Source: JAHCIE01 sp034431435
GTDB lineage: Bacteria; Chloroflexota; Anaerolineae; Epilineales; JAHCIE01
Length of the DNA: 64,000 nt
Assembly (NCBI GenBank): GCA_034431435.1
Contig: DAOUDG010000059.1
Coordinates: 62,001-126,000, forward strand
Reading direction: 5' to 3'
Shown: positions 25,720 to 33,251 of the stretch, piece by piece
Layout of the letters: each line of letters begins with the position of its first letter
Position numbering within the stretch: the first letter of the stretch is position 1
Notes under the pieces: generated by a model
What the model was told of the DNA's origin: nothing
What the model saw: the letters and a program-made list of their open reading frames with translations, nothing else
The model's database searches: none
Translations under genes and position numbers: made by a program

Positions 25720-26057
25720 CGCAGCAGTCGCCTATCTTCGTCAAGACGGAGGCCTTCATGCTCTGGCTGCTCGAGCACACTGCCAGGTATCCGCGCCACG
25801 AACGCTTTCGCCTGGCGCGGCGCATCGATGACGCCATATTCGCATTTCACGAGTGCCTGATTCGCGCCGCCAGCGATGGCGAAGCGGCCCGCGTCCACCT
25901 GTCGCAGGCTGATGTGGAGCTGATCAAGCTGCGCGCTTATCTTCGGTTGGCGTTAGAATTGAAGTATACCGCGCCGTCGCAATTCGGCTACGCGGCGCAG
26001 CAGACGGCCGAACTCGGCCGCTTGCTTGGTGGCTGGCTGAAGACGCTGGGGACCTGA
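25716..26057 (+). CDS. Avd-like four-helix accessory protein, 113 aa
   Basis: GTG at 25716 overlaps the reverse-transcriptase stop. The product is nearly all helical: FMLWLLEHTARYPRHERFRLARRIDDAIFAFHECL, then ADVELIKLRAYLRLALELKY, then QQTAELGRLLGGWLKTL. The block ending in PRHERFRLARRI is typical of Avd / four-helix-bundle proteins found beside DGR reverse transcriptases. Avd forms a pentamer that binds the enzyme and the template RNA and is needed for homing. Length is slightly below the 128 residues of the BPP-1 protein. Confidence 0.85.
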   Translation: MTQQSPIFVKTEAFMLWLLEHTARYPRHERFRLARRIDDAIFAFHECLIRAASDGEAARVHLSQADVELIKLRAYLRLALELKYTAPSQFGYAAQQTAELGRLLGGWLKTLGT

Positions 26058-26108
26058 CTGAGGCATAGCGCGGGAGCGATCCCGCTTTATGTGGGGACGC
26101 CGGGGTGC

Positions 26109-26222
26109 GCGCGTGGTGCGGGGCGGCTCGTGGAACAACAACGAGAACAACTTGCGGGCGGCCTACCGCAACAGGAACAATCCTGCCAACGAGAACAACA
26201 ACAACGGCTTTCGGTGCGCCCG
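26109..26222 (+). repeat. DGR template repeat (TR)
   Basis: The donor copy of the variable repeat. Read in the target frame, the mutable part is a run of AAC/AAT (Asn) codons: W-N-N-N-E-N-N-L, then Y-R-N-R-N-N-P-A-N-E-N-N-N-N-G. The stretch 26134-26204 holds 30 adenines, 22 of which differ in the current variable repeat. Asn codons are the usual DGR design because A changes at the first two positions reach many residues without stop codons. It starts 51 bases after the avd stop, so the RNA probably extends from the RT-avd transcript. Confidence 0.93.
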
Positions 26223-26410
26223 ACCTTGCTCGATGCCCGCTCTGGGCCGACATGCGACACGTTCACGGACGTGCAGCTGGCTTGGAGCAAGAGCGCCGGA
26301 CGTTCCCGCCCATCCAAGCGGGCGAATACCAAGAAGCGCCGCCTGTCCTGGTAGCCCTTGTGGGTGAAAGCTCAGGCGGCGCGCGTCCGCCCGCCGCTCG
26401 AAGCGGCAGG

Positions 26411-26449
26411 CTACCAGGTGCAAGCCCCAGCGGGGCTTACACCTGGTAG
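26411..26449. terminator. Stable hairpin ending the DGR transcript
   Basis: Outer arms CTACCAGGTG / CACCTGGTAG and inner arms AAGCCCC / GGGGCTT give a 17-bp stem with one C-A mismatch and an AGC loop. It lacks a good U-run, so it may act as a factor-assisted terminator or as a processing or stabilising element for the template RNA. Confidence 0.45.
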
Positions 26450-26549
26450 TCAGGGGGCTTCTAGCTCGTGGCGCACGCCGTGGAGCGACAGACCCAGGCC
26501 GAAGGGTGAACAGTACGAAGCTGGCCTCCCCACCCGTCCTAACCTGGTA

Positions 26550-26555
26550 TATAAT
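26550..26555 (+). promoter_or_regulatory. -10 element of the amidinotransferase-fold gene
   Basis: TATAAT (within GGTATATAATGG) lies 38 bases before the ATG at 26594. No convincing -35 box was found at the right distance. Confidence 0.5.
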
Positions 26556-26593
26556 GGCGTCGAGCGCCACGCGGATATCTCCGGAGGTAGCCT

Positions 26594-27568
26594 ATGCTCG
26601 ACCCACGCCCCGCCCCTCACACCCCCTCGGCCTACGGCGGCGACGGCTGGCAGCTGCGCGCCGCGACGACGCGCGAGGAGATTGGCCGCCTGTGGGTCGC
26701 GTGCGGCATCGATAGCGAGTGGGCGACGCTGCGCGCCGTCGTGCTGCACTGCCCCGGCGCGGAACTGGCCGCCTCCGTCGATCCGGCCGCCGTCAACATG
26801 CTGGCCCCGCTGGACCTGGCCCGCGCCCAGGCGCAGCACGACGGCATCGCCGACGCCTACCGCCGCGCGGACGTGACGGTCCACCGCCTCGACCCCGACG
26901 CTGTGCCTCGCCCCAACCAGATGTTCATGGCCGACCTGTTCTTCATGACCCCCGAAGGCGCGATTGTGGCGCGGCCCGCCTCCCAGGCGCGGGCGGGGGA
27001 GGAGCGCGAGGCGGCGCGGCGATTGGCCGCCCTCGGCGTGCCCATCCTGCGCAGCGTCAGCGGCCGTGGGACCTTCGAGGGCGCCGATGCCCTGTGGCTC
27101 GACCCGCGCACGGTCATCCTGGGTCGCGGGCTGCGCACCAACGACGCGGGCGCGGCCCAGGTGACGGCCGTCCTGGCCGACATGGGCGTGGCTGTCATCC
27201 AGGTGGACCTGCCCTACGGTGCGATGCACCTGATGGGCATGCTGCGCATCGTCGACCGCGACCTGGCCGTGGCGTGGCCGGGGCGATTCTCCATTCGCGG
27301 CGTCGAAGCTCTCCGCGAGCGGGGCTATCGTGTCGCCTTTCTCCCCGATACCCGCGAGGCTCGCGACGGCTACGCCCTCAACTTCGTGACCCTCGGCCCG
27401 CGCCGCGTCCTCATGGCGGCCGGGAACCCCACCACCGAGGCCTTCCTGGGCGACCTGGGCGTCGCGTGCGTGACGACCCCCGTGGCTGAACTGGGCAAGG
27501 CGGCGGGGGCCATCGGCTGCCTGACGGGCGTCCTCCACCGCGATGCTACCGACTCCCCTGGGGCGTGA
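26594..27568 (+). CDS. Amidinotransferase / DDAH-fold enzyme, 324 aa
   Basis: ATG 26594 with GGAGGT six bases upstream. The fold is the pentein (guanidine-modifying) type: FEGADALWLD near 175 for the acidic substrate contact, catalytic histidine H212 in YGAMHLMGMLRIVD, and catalytic cysteine C309 in AIGCLTGVLHRD near the C-terminus. This arrangement fits dimethylarginine dimethylaminohydrolase, arginine deiminase-like or ornithine-cyclodeaminase-type members. The choice among them cannot be made from sequence. Reaction would be attack on a guanidino carbon, perhaps of arginine derivatives. Confidence 0.8.
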   Translation: MLDPRPAPHTPSAYGGDGWQLRAATTREEIGRLWVACGIDSEWATLRAVVLHCPGAELAASVDPAAVNMLAPLDLARAQAQHDGIADAYRRADVTVHRLDPDAVPRPNQMFMADLFFMTPEGAIVARPASQARAGEEREAARRLAALGVPILRSVSGRGTFEGADALWLDPRTVILGRGLRTNDAGAAQVTAVLADMGVAVIQVDLPYGAMHLMGMLRIVDRDLAVAWPGRFSIRGVEALRERGYRVAFLPDTREARDGYALNFVTLGPRRVLMAAGNPTTEAFLGDLGVACVTTPVAELGKAAGAIGCLTGVLHRDATDSPGA

Positions 27569-27639
27569 CTCGACGCGCAGCATGAAGCTCGACCAGAGCG
27601 CGCCCCGGTCCGTCGCCCGGCCTGAGTGGGGCAGACCTG

Positions 27640-28071
27640 TCAGGTTTGCTTCCCCACCGCCGCGATGAACTGCCGCCACACGTCGGGGACGGGCGTCTTG
27701 TGGTGGGCGCGATAGTCGTAGGTGACGATGATGCCGTCGCCCTCGGCGGCGACCCGCTGGTGTCGCTGGCTAACGACGATATGATGCACGGTGAAGCGAT
27801 CCTCGGCCATCTCCGTCACTCGCACCCCGACCCACACCCTGTCAGGATAGGTGAGCGGGAACTTGAAGCGGCAGCTGATGGAGTGCAGGATGGGGCCAAC
27901 ACCGCTGTCGTGCATGATGCGCTGGTAGTCGAGCTGGTTGAATAGGGCGATACGCGCGCTCTCGAAGTAGCGCAGGTAGACGGTGTTGTTGACGTGGCGC
28001 ATGGCGTCCATGTCGCCCCACTGCACCGGTAACTCGATGACGACGGGATACCCCGCCAACGTCTCGTGCAT
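27640..28071 (-). CDS. Hotdog-fold acyl-CoA thioesterase, 143 aa
   Basis: ATG 28071 with GGGAGG five bases upstream. The sequence VQWGDMDAMRHVNNTVYLRYFESARI at 17-42 is the 4HBT / YbgC-type active-site helix, with the aspartate in GDMDAMRHVNN the likely catalytic residue. Family members hydrolyse acyl-CoA or acyl-ACP thioesters. The gene stands alone: it faces the amidinotransferase-fold gene convergently and is followed by no partner on its strand. Confidence 0.88.
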   Translation of the reverse strand: MHETLAGYPVVIELPVQWGDMDAMRHVNNTVYLRYFESARIALFNQLDYQRIMHDSGVGPILHSISCRFKFPLTYPDRVWVGVRVTEMAEDRFTVHHIVVSQRHQRVAAEGDGIIVTYDYRAHHKTPVPDVWRQFIAAVGKQT

Positions 28072-28160
28072 GGCTGCCTCCCCGCCGACGATGTGGCCTT
28101 GTTATACCACAGGTCCCCGTGGTCGGCCCACTCAATCGGTGTGTCGGGGAGGCGCGGCAA

Positions 28161-28194
28161 AGGCCTGACGGGTTCCTGAGAACCCGTCAGGCCT
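28161..28194 (-). terminator. Perfect 15-bp hairpin after the META-domain gene
   Basis: AGGCCTGACGGGTTC pairs with GAACCCGTCAGGCCT around a CTGA-type loop. It lies 23 bases beyond the stop of the gene at 28218 (minus strand), followed on that strand by TTTGCC, so it is probably its terminator. It also lies just upstream of the thioesterase gene. Confidence 0.6.
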
Positions 28195-28217
28195 GCTCGA
28201 CAGCCGCGCGGTGTTGG

Positions 28218-29669
28218 TCAGCTGGCGACGAACTGTAGCTGTCCCGCGCCACCCGCCAGCTGCAGATACAGCTGGTTGCCGCCGCTGGAGTAGCTCACGA
28301 CCTGTTGGAGCGATTGCAGGAACTTCTGGTCGAGGGACGCCTCGCCACAGAAAGCGCCGGTTGTCGGCCCCAGCGTGATCGTTAGCGCGCTGCCGTTGAC
28401 GGTGTATGAGCCGATGATAGAGTTACAGTCGGCCTTGATGTTCACGGTTCCATCGGCGTTGAACTTGATGGTGTAGTTCTGTGGGTTCGGTATGGGCGTC
28501 GGAATCGCCGCCGCACCCATCTCGCTGATCCACTGCCAGGTCGGTCCAACCAGGACCGACGGGGTGGGGGCCGTCGGTTCGGGCATGGGCGTCTCGGTCG
28601 GTAGCGGGATGGCCGTCGCGGTCGGTTCGGGCATGTCGGTCGGCGTCGATAGGGGGATGGCGGTGGCGGTCGGCGCTGGCGGCGGGGTAGTCGTCGGCTG
28701 CACCGTCACACCGGGCGCGAAGCCCGCGCAGCCGCCCCCGGTAACCGTCACCGGGTTGGGCAGGAAGGTCTGCGCCGCTGCGCCGTGGATCCAGACGTTG
28801 GAGGTGTAGCCCACGCCCTGCACGGCGACGCGGAAGGCGTACTTGTTGGCCGAGTTCATCGCCGCCGACACGTCGACGTCGTTGAACAGCCAGACCGGGT
28901 AGGTGACGCCGTTCTCCGTGATGACCATCTTCTGGCCGGGGTTGACCTCGGCGGGGTACAGGGAGTCGTTGTTGAGGCCCTTGAGCAGGAACACCGGGTT
29001 GCTGAAGTTGGTCCCGACCGAGCGCATCGAGTTCTGCTCGAACAGGGCGACCCGCACGTTCGCCAGCGGCGCGCTGGTCACGGGGGCCTGGTTGCCCGAT
29101 CGGTCGTGGGGGAAGACGATCTGAATCTGACCCACCACGTTAGGCGGCGTCCCGCCGGCCGTGATCGGCTGCGGGGGGTTGGGCAGGAAGGTGAGGGCGT
29201 TGGCGGCGTGAATCCACACATTCGCCAGGGTAAGGGCGTTGTCCACCTGGACGTACATGTAGATCTTGTTATTCGGATTGTTGGCGGCGGACACGTTGAC
29301 GTCGTTGAAGTCCCATACCGGGTAGTAGTAGGGATTGGCGCCGCCGATCTGGACGAAGCGCCGCGTCCCGACCGCAATGGGCACGGCCGGCTCGTTGTTG
29401 ACGGCCAGCCACAGGCGCACCGGCGAGTTGAAGGTGCAGGGCACGCTCGTCGTGGTGCCAGGGAAGAACACATTGGCGGTAATGTTGGCGACGGGTGCGG
29501 CGGTGACGGCGGCGAACTGCCCCGTCGTGGTATGCGGCCACACGACCTGAATCTTGGCTTCCAGCACCTGGACCTGCGCCTCGGGCGCGGCGGTGGCGCG
29601 GCTGAACCCCACGGCGGCCAGCAGGGCCAGCAGGGCAGTCACCGCCAGCAGCATTTGCCAGCGTTTCAT
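28218..29669 (-). CDS. Secreted protein with two repeats and a META domain, 483 aa
   Basis: ATG 29669 with AAGGAA upstream begins a clear signal peptide (MKRWQMLLAVTALLALLAAVG, cleavage near ATA-AP). Two related domains of about 125 residues follow, each with IQ(V/I)V(W/F)PH near its start, PVWxFNDVxVSAA in the middle and a NVWIHxAxAxTFLPNP end. A Pro/Thr/Ala-rich linker (PTATAIPL repeated) leads to a C-terminal META/HslJ-like domain (FNADGTVNIKADCNSIIGSY). Probably extracellular or surface-attached; function unknown. It shares the META-type end with the protein at 60213-62297. Confidence 0.7.
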   Translation of the reverse strand: MKRWQMLLAVTALLALLAAVGFSRATAAPEAQVQVLEAKIQVVWPHTTTGQFAAVTAAPVANITANVFFPGTTTSVPCTFNSPVRLWLAVNNEPAVPIAVGTRRFVQIGGANPYYYPVWDFNDVNVSAANNPNNKIYMYVQVDNALTLANVWIHAANALTFLPNPPQPITAGGTPPNVVGQIQIVFPHDRSGNQAPVTSAPLANVRVALFEQNSMRSVGTNFSNPVFLLKGLNNDSLYPAEVNPGQKMVITENGVTYPVWLFNDVDVSAAMNSANKYAFRVAVQGVGYTSNVWIHGAAAQTFLPNPVTVTGGGCAGFAPGVTVQPTTTPPPAPTATAIPLSTPTDMPEPTATAIPLPTETPMPEPTAPTPSVLVGPTWQWISEMGAAAIPTPIPNPQNYTIKFNADGTVNIKADCNSIIGSYTVNGSALTITLGPTTGAFCGEASLDQKFLQSLQQVVSYSSGGNQLYLQLAGGAGQLQFVAS

Positions 29670-29918
29670 CGGGGGTTTCCTTTCGTGGCTAAGGGATAGC
29701 GAAGGCGTCGCCGTCAGGAGGCGTCTCTCGCGACGCCGGAACGGCGCGACACACCGATGGGGCGGCGTTTCCCATCCCTCAGTATAGCCCCAGCCGCGCG
29801 TCAGGCACAGCCACCAAAGGGCGTATTTAGGGTGTAGCCGCGCCGTGAACCGCTTGCCAGTCAATGGAATACAATGAATCACAGGCCAGTGGGCAATTCA
29901 CCTGTGGAGGCAAAGCGT

Positions 29919-30758
29919 ATGGTTCGCCAACGATGGGGCAGGCTGATGGCTCTGGCGGGGATGGCCGGATGGGCGCTGGTCATCGACGCCTGCGGCGGGG
30001 CGCTCTCGGCCCCCACGGACGTCGCGCGCCCGACAGCAACCGTCGCGCGCCCGACAGCGACCGTCGCGCGCCCGACAGCGACCGTCGCGGCGCTGGCAAC
30101 AGTCCCGCCGCCAGCGCCCGGCGTTCCGGTGGGGGGTACGGCCACGCCCCATCAGCCCGACGCAACGCCTGCCTCGACCCCCCCGTCCAAGCAGGTCATC
30201 CTTAGCGACGAGTGGCGCTCGCCCGATGGCCGTTGGGCGGCTCGCATGCGGGCCGTTTTCGGCGCGCCGGGGGAGCGGTACGAGACACGACTGACGGTCA
30301 CGAGCGCCGACGGGACGCGCACCTGGACGCCTGTGGCGGAAACACGCCCGACCGGGCTGGGATTCACGACCCCGGCGGTATTGACGTGGTCGAAGGATGG
30401 CCGTCGCCTGTACTATACCAACCTGCCCCACCCGGGCGGCGCGCCCAATGTGACCGTCAACGGCTCCGACCTGTGGCGGCTGGACCTGGACGACGGTCGC
30501 GCGACGCGCCTCGCGCCTGACCTGGGGGCGTGGCTGGCCCTGTCGCCCGACGAAACGCAGCTTGCCTTCGTTACCTGGGACGGCCAGGTTGGCGTGCGTG
30601 ACATGTCGACAGGCGCGCAGCATGTCACGCCCTTGCCAGAGGGGAGCCGGTCCGGCACATTGGAGTGGACAGCGCCTGCGCGGCTCCTGCTCACAACCGC
30701 CGATGGCCGTCGTTGGCGGCTCGACGCGACGACGGGACAGGCGACGCTCGAGCCGTGA
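29919..30758 (+). CDS. Lipoprotein with a TolB-like propeller segment, 279 aa
   Basis: ATG 29919 with GGAGG upstream. The signal sequence ends in a lipobox-like VIDACGG with C25. A linker carries three exact ARPTATV repeats and then Pro/Ala-rich sequence to ~residue 90. The globular part has propeller-like strands, such as TWSKDGRRLYYTNL, LALSPDETQLAFVTWDGQ and WTAPARLLLTTADGRRW, resembling WD40/TolB blades. Likely anchored on the outside of the membrane. It is divergent from the META protein gene across a 249-base gap in which I see no strong promoter. Confidence 0.7.
   Translation: MVRQRWGRLMALAGMAGWALVIDACGGALSAPTDVARPTATVARPTATVARPTATVAALATVPPPAPGVPVGGTATPHQPDATPASTPPSKQVILSDEWRSPDGRWAARMRAVFGAPGERYETRLTVTSADGTRTWTPVAETRPTGLGFTTPAVLTWSKDGRRLYYTNLPHPGGAPNVTVNGSDLWRLDLDDGRATRLAPDLGAWLALSPDETQLAFVTWDGQVGVRDMSTGAQHVTPLPEGSRSGTLEWTAPARLLLTTADGRRWRLDATTGQATLEP
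30021..30083. repeat. Three 21-bp tandem repeats in a lipoprotein linker
   Basis: Three consecutive copies of a 21-base unit starting GTCGCGCGCCCGACAGC, differing at one base, encode ARPTATV repeats. Such perfect copies can change number by slippage and alter linker length. Confidence 0.85.
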
Positions 30759-30869
30759 TGCGTGGCAGCCAGGCGCGATGGGGTTACGTTGACAACCCCG
30801 CTCCCTCTGCATATGCTCTAGGCGGGAAATCTGCCCGCCTAGAGCCATCGCCATCAGGGAGCCTGTAGA

Positions 30870-33242
30870 ATGTCCACAACTCACGGCAAGCTTCAGCGCG
30901 AAGTATTGCCCATTCCAGACCCGAAGCATGTCGGGGTCACCACCTATGACGCGAAGGACCCCGACACCGCCTTTCCGCCCATCGAGCCATTGCGACCGCC
31001 GACGGGCGCGCCGAATGTCCTCATCATCCTGCTGGATGACGCCGGGTTCGGCTCCAGCAGCGCCTTTGGCGGGCCATGCAACACACCGACCTTCGAGCGC
31101 CTGGCGCAGGACGGCTTGAAGTACACCCGCTTTCACACGACGGCTTTGTGCTCGCCGACGCGCGCCGCGCTGCTGACGGGGCGCAACCATCACTCGGTGG
31201 GCATGGGCGGCATCACCGAGATCGCGACCTCGGCGCCCGGCTACAGTTCCATCCGGCCGAAGGACAAAGCGCCCCTGGCCGAGGTGCTCAAGCTCAACGG
31301 CTACGCCACCGCCCACTTTGGCAAGTGCCACGAGGTGCCGGTCTGGGAGACCAGCCCGATGGGGCCATTCGATCGCTGGCCGACGCCTGGCAACGGCTTC
31401 GAGCATTTCTATGGCTTCATCGGCGGCGAGACCAACCAGTACGCGCCCGCCCTGTATCAGGATACCGTGCCGGTCGAGCCGGATCGGTCGCCCGAACAGG
31501 GCTACCACTTCACCGAGGACATGACCGACCGGGCGATTGAGTGGATACGTCAGCAGAAGGCGCTGATGCCCGACAAGCCTTTCTTCGTCTACTACGCGCC
31601 GGGCGCGACCCATGCTCCGCATCACGTGCCAGTCGAATGGAGCGTCAGGTACAAGGGCAAGTTTGATCAGGGCTGGGACACGCTACGCGAGGAGACCTTC
31701 GCACGCCAGAAGGCGCTCGGCGTCGTCCCCCAGGACGCGGAGTTGACCGCCCGCCCGAAGGAGATTCCCGCCTGGGCCGACATCCCCGATGACCTCAAGC
31801 CGGTGCTGGCTCGCCAGATGGAGGTCTACGCCGGGTTCATGGAGCACACCGACCACCACGCCGGCCGGCTGATCGACGCCCTGGCCGGTCTCGAAGTTCT
31901 CGACGATACGCTGGTCTACGTGATCGTCGGCGACAATGGGGCATCGGCTGAGGGCGACGTGCATGGCTGCTTCAATGAACTGGCTCATCTGAACGGGGTC
32001 AACGATCTGGAGACGACCGAGTTTCTGGTATCGCGCATCGCCGACTTCGGCACGCCGAAGGCCTACAACCACTATGCGATCGGCTGGGCGCATGCCATGG
32101 ATACACCGTATCAGTGGACCAAGCAAGTCGCCTCGCACTGGGGCGGGACCCGCAACGGCACGATCGTCCGCTGGCCGAAGGGCATCCAGGCCAGGGGCGA
32201 GATTCGCCACCAGTTCCACCATGTCATCGACGTCGCGCCGACCGTGCTCGAGGCGGCGGGCTTGCCGCAGCCTGCCTTCGTCAACGGCATTCAGCAGGCG
32301 CCGCTCGAAGGCGTCTCGATGGCCTACTCCTTCGACAACGCCTCGGCTGCCGACCGCCACACGACGCAATACTTTGAGATGTTCGTCAACCGGGGCATCT
32401 ACCACAATGGCTGGACGGCGGTCACCCGTCACAGTATCCCTTGGGACGCTAACATGTCGCTCCCCGCTTACGACGACGACGTGTGGGAACTCTATGGGCC
32501 TGACGACTGGACGCAAGCCCGGAACATCGCGGCTGAGCAGCCCGGCCGACTGGCCCACCTCCAGCGCCTGTTCCTCATCGAGGCGGCCAAGTACAATGTA
32601 CTGCCCCTCGACGACCGGCGTGTCGAACGCTTCGACCCCGGTCTGGCCGGCCGGCCCCAACTCGTTCGCGGCAACACCCAGCTTCTTTTCGGTGGGATGG
32701 GCCGGTTGTCTGAGAACTCAATGCTCGTCCTGAAGAACAAGTCCCACGCCATTACGGCTGAGATTGTCGTGCCGAGCAGCGGCGCTCGCGGCGTCATCGT
32801 CGCCCAGGGCGGGGCCTTCGGCGGCTGGAGCATCTATGCCAGGGCCGGCCGCCCGGCCTACTGTTACAACCTGTTCGGCGTCGAGCGCTTCAAGGTCTAT
32901 GGCTCCGACCCCATCCCGCCGGGCGAGCACCAGGTACGCGTCGAGTTCGCCTACGACGGCGGCGGTCTGGGCAAGGGCGGCACGGCGACACTCTACCTCG
33001 ACGGGAAGAAGGCCGGCGAGGGCCGGGTGGATGCGACTGTGCCGCTGGTCTTCTCGGCCGACGAGACCTGCGACGTGGGTAACGACACCGGTACACCTGT
33101 GACCGATGACCTGCACGCGGGCGAGACGGCGTTTACGGGCCGGGTGAAGTGGGTTCAGCTTGACCTCGGCGACGATGCTCAAGACGCCGACCACCGAATC
33201 TCGCCCGCCGAACGCTACCGTATCGCGATGGCCCGCCAGTAG
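30870..33242 (+). CDS. Type I arylsulfatase, 790 aa
   Basis: The sulfatase signature CSPTRAALLTGRN begins at C94, the cysteine converted to formylglycine. Metal ligands include D56-D57 (LLDDAGFGSSS) and the later VGDNGAS aspartate and asparagine; GKCHEV and HAPHHV carry active-site lysine and histidines. No signal peptide is visible, so the enzyme appears cytoplasmic. The ~200 residues after the catalytic core (GARGVIVAQGGAFGGWSIY and onward) form the jelly-roll-like extension seen in long arylsulfatases. It needs a formylglycine-generating enzyme; the FGE-fold DGR protein in this window lacks the catalytic cysteines and is unlikely to supply it. Confidence 0.92.
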   Translation: MSTTHGKLQREVLPIPDPKHVGVTTYDAKDPDTAFPPIEPLRPPTGAPNVLIILLDDAGFGSSSAFGGPCNTPTFERLAQDGLKYTRFHTTALCSPTRAALLTGRNHHSVGMGGITEIATSAPGYSSIRPKDKAPLAEVLKLNGYATAHFGKCHEVPVWETSPMGPFDRWPTPGNGFEHFYGFIGGETNQYAPALYQDTVPVEPDRSPEQGYHFTEDMTDRAIEWIRQQKALMPDKPFFVYYAPGATHAPHHVPVEWSVRYKGKFDQGWDTLREETFARQKALGVVPQDAELTARPKEIPAWADIPDDLKPVLARQMEVYAGFMEHTDHHAGRLIDALAGLEVLDDTLVYVIVGDNGASAEGDVHGCFNELAHLNGVNDLETTEFLVSRIADFGTPKAYNHYAIGWAHAMDTPYQWTKQVASHWGGTRNGTIVRWPKGIQARGEIRHQFHHVIDVAPTVLEAAGLPQPAFVNGIQQAPLEGVSMAYSFDNASAADRHTTQYFEMFVNRGIYHNGWTAVTRHSIPWDANMSLPAYDDDVWELYGPDDWTQARNIAAEQPGRLAHLQRLFLIEAAKYNVLPLDDRRVERFDPGLAGRPQLVRGNTQLLFGGMGRLSENSMLVLKNKSHAITAEIVVPSSGARGVIVAQGGAFGGWSIYARAGRPAYCYNLFGVERFKVYGSDPIPPGEHQVRVEFAYDGGGLGKGGTATLYLDGKKAGEGRVDATVPLVFSADETCDVGNDTGTPVTDDLHAGETAFTGRVKWVQLDLGDDAQDADHRISPAERYRIAMARQ

Positions 33243-33251
33243 AGAGGGGCC

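Larger units (their letters stand above)
24445..26222 (+). mobile_element. Diversity-generating retroelement (VR - RT - Avd - TR)
   Basis: All core parts are present in one orientation: the variable repeat at the 3' end of the target gene, a DGR-type reverse transcriptase, an Avd-like accessory protein and an adenine-rich template repeat 1664 bases downstream of the variable repeat. In known DGRs the template RNA is copied with errors at adenines and the cDNA replaces the variable repeat. The mismatch pattern here shows that this has happened. Confidence 0.93.
26223..26593. other. Non-coding region after the template repeat
   Basis: No credible gene is seen. It contains the likely 3' end of the DGR template RNA, the stable hairpin at 26411-26449 and the promoter region of the amidinotransferase-fold gene. 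Long open frames on both strands here are artefacts of high GC content. Confidence 0.55.

Noticed and set aside
26163..26570. Long open frames on the minus strand and in other plus frames over the template repeat
   Set aside because: They have no ribosome sites, a composition typical of GC-rich shadow frames, and conflict with the template-repeat function of the DNA.
27640..27670. Short AGACCTG/CAGGTTT inverted repeat as a terminator for the thioesterase gene
   Set aside because: It overlaps the 3' coding end, is short with wobble pairs, and has no U-run.
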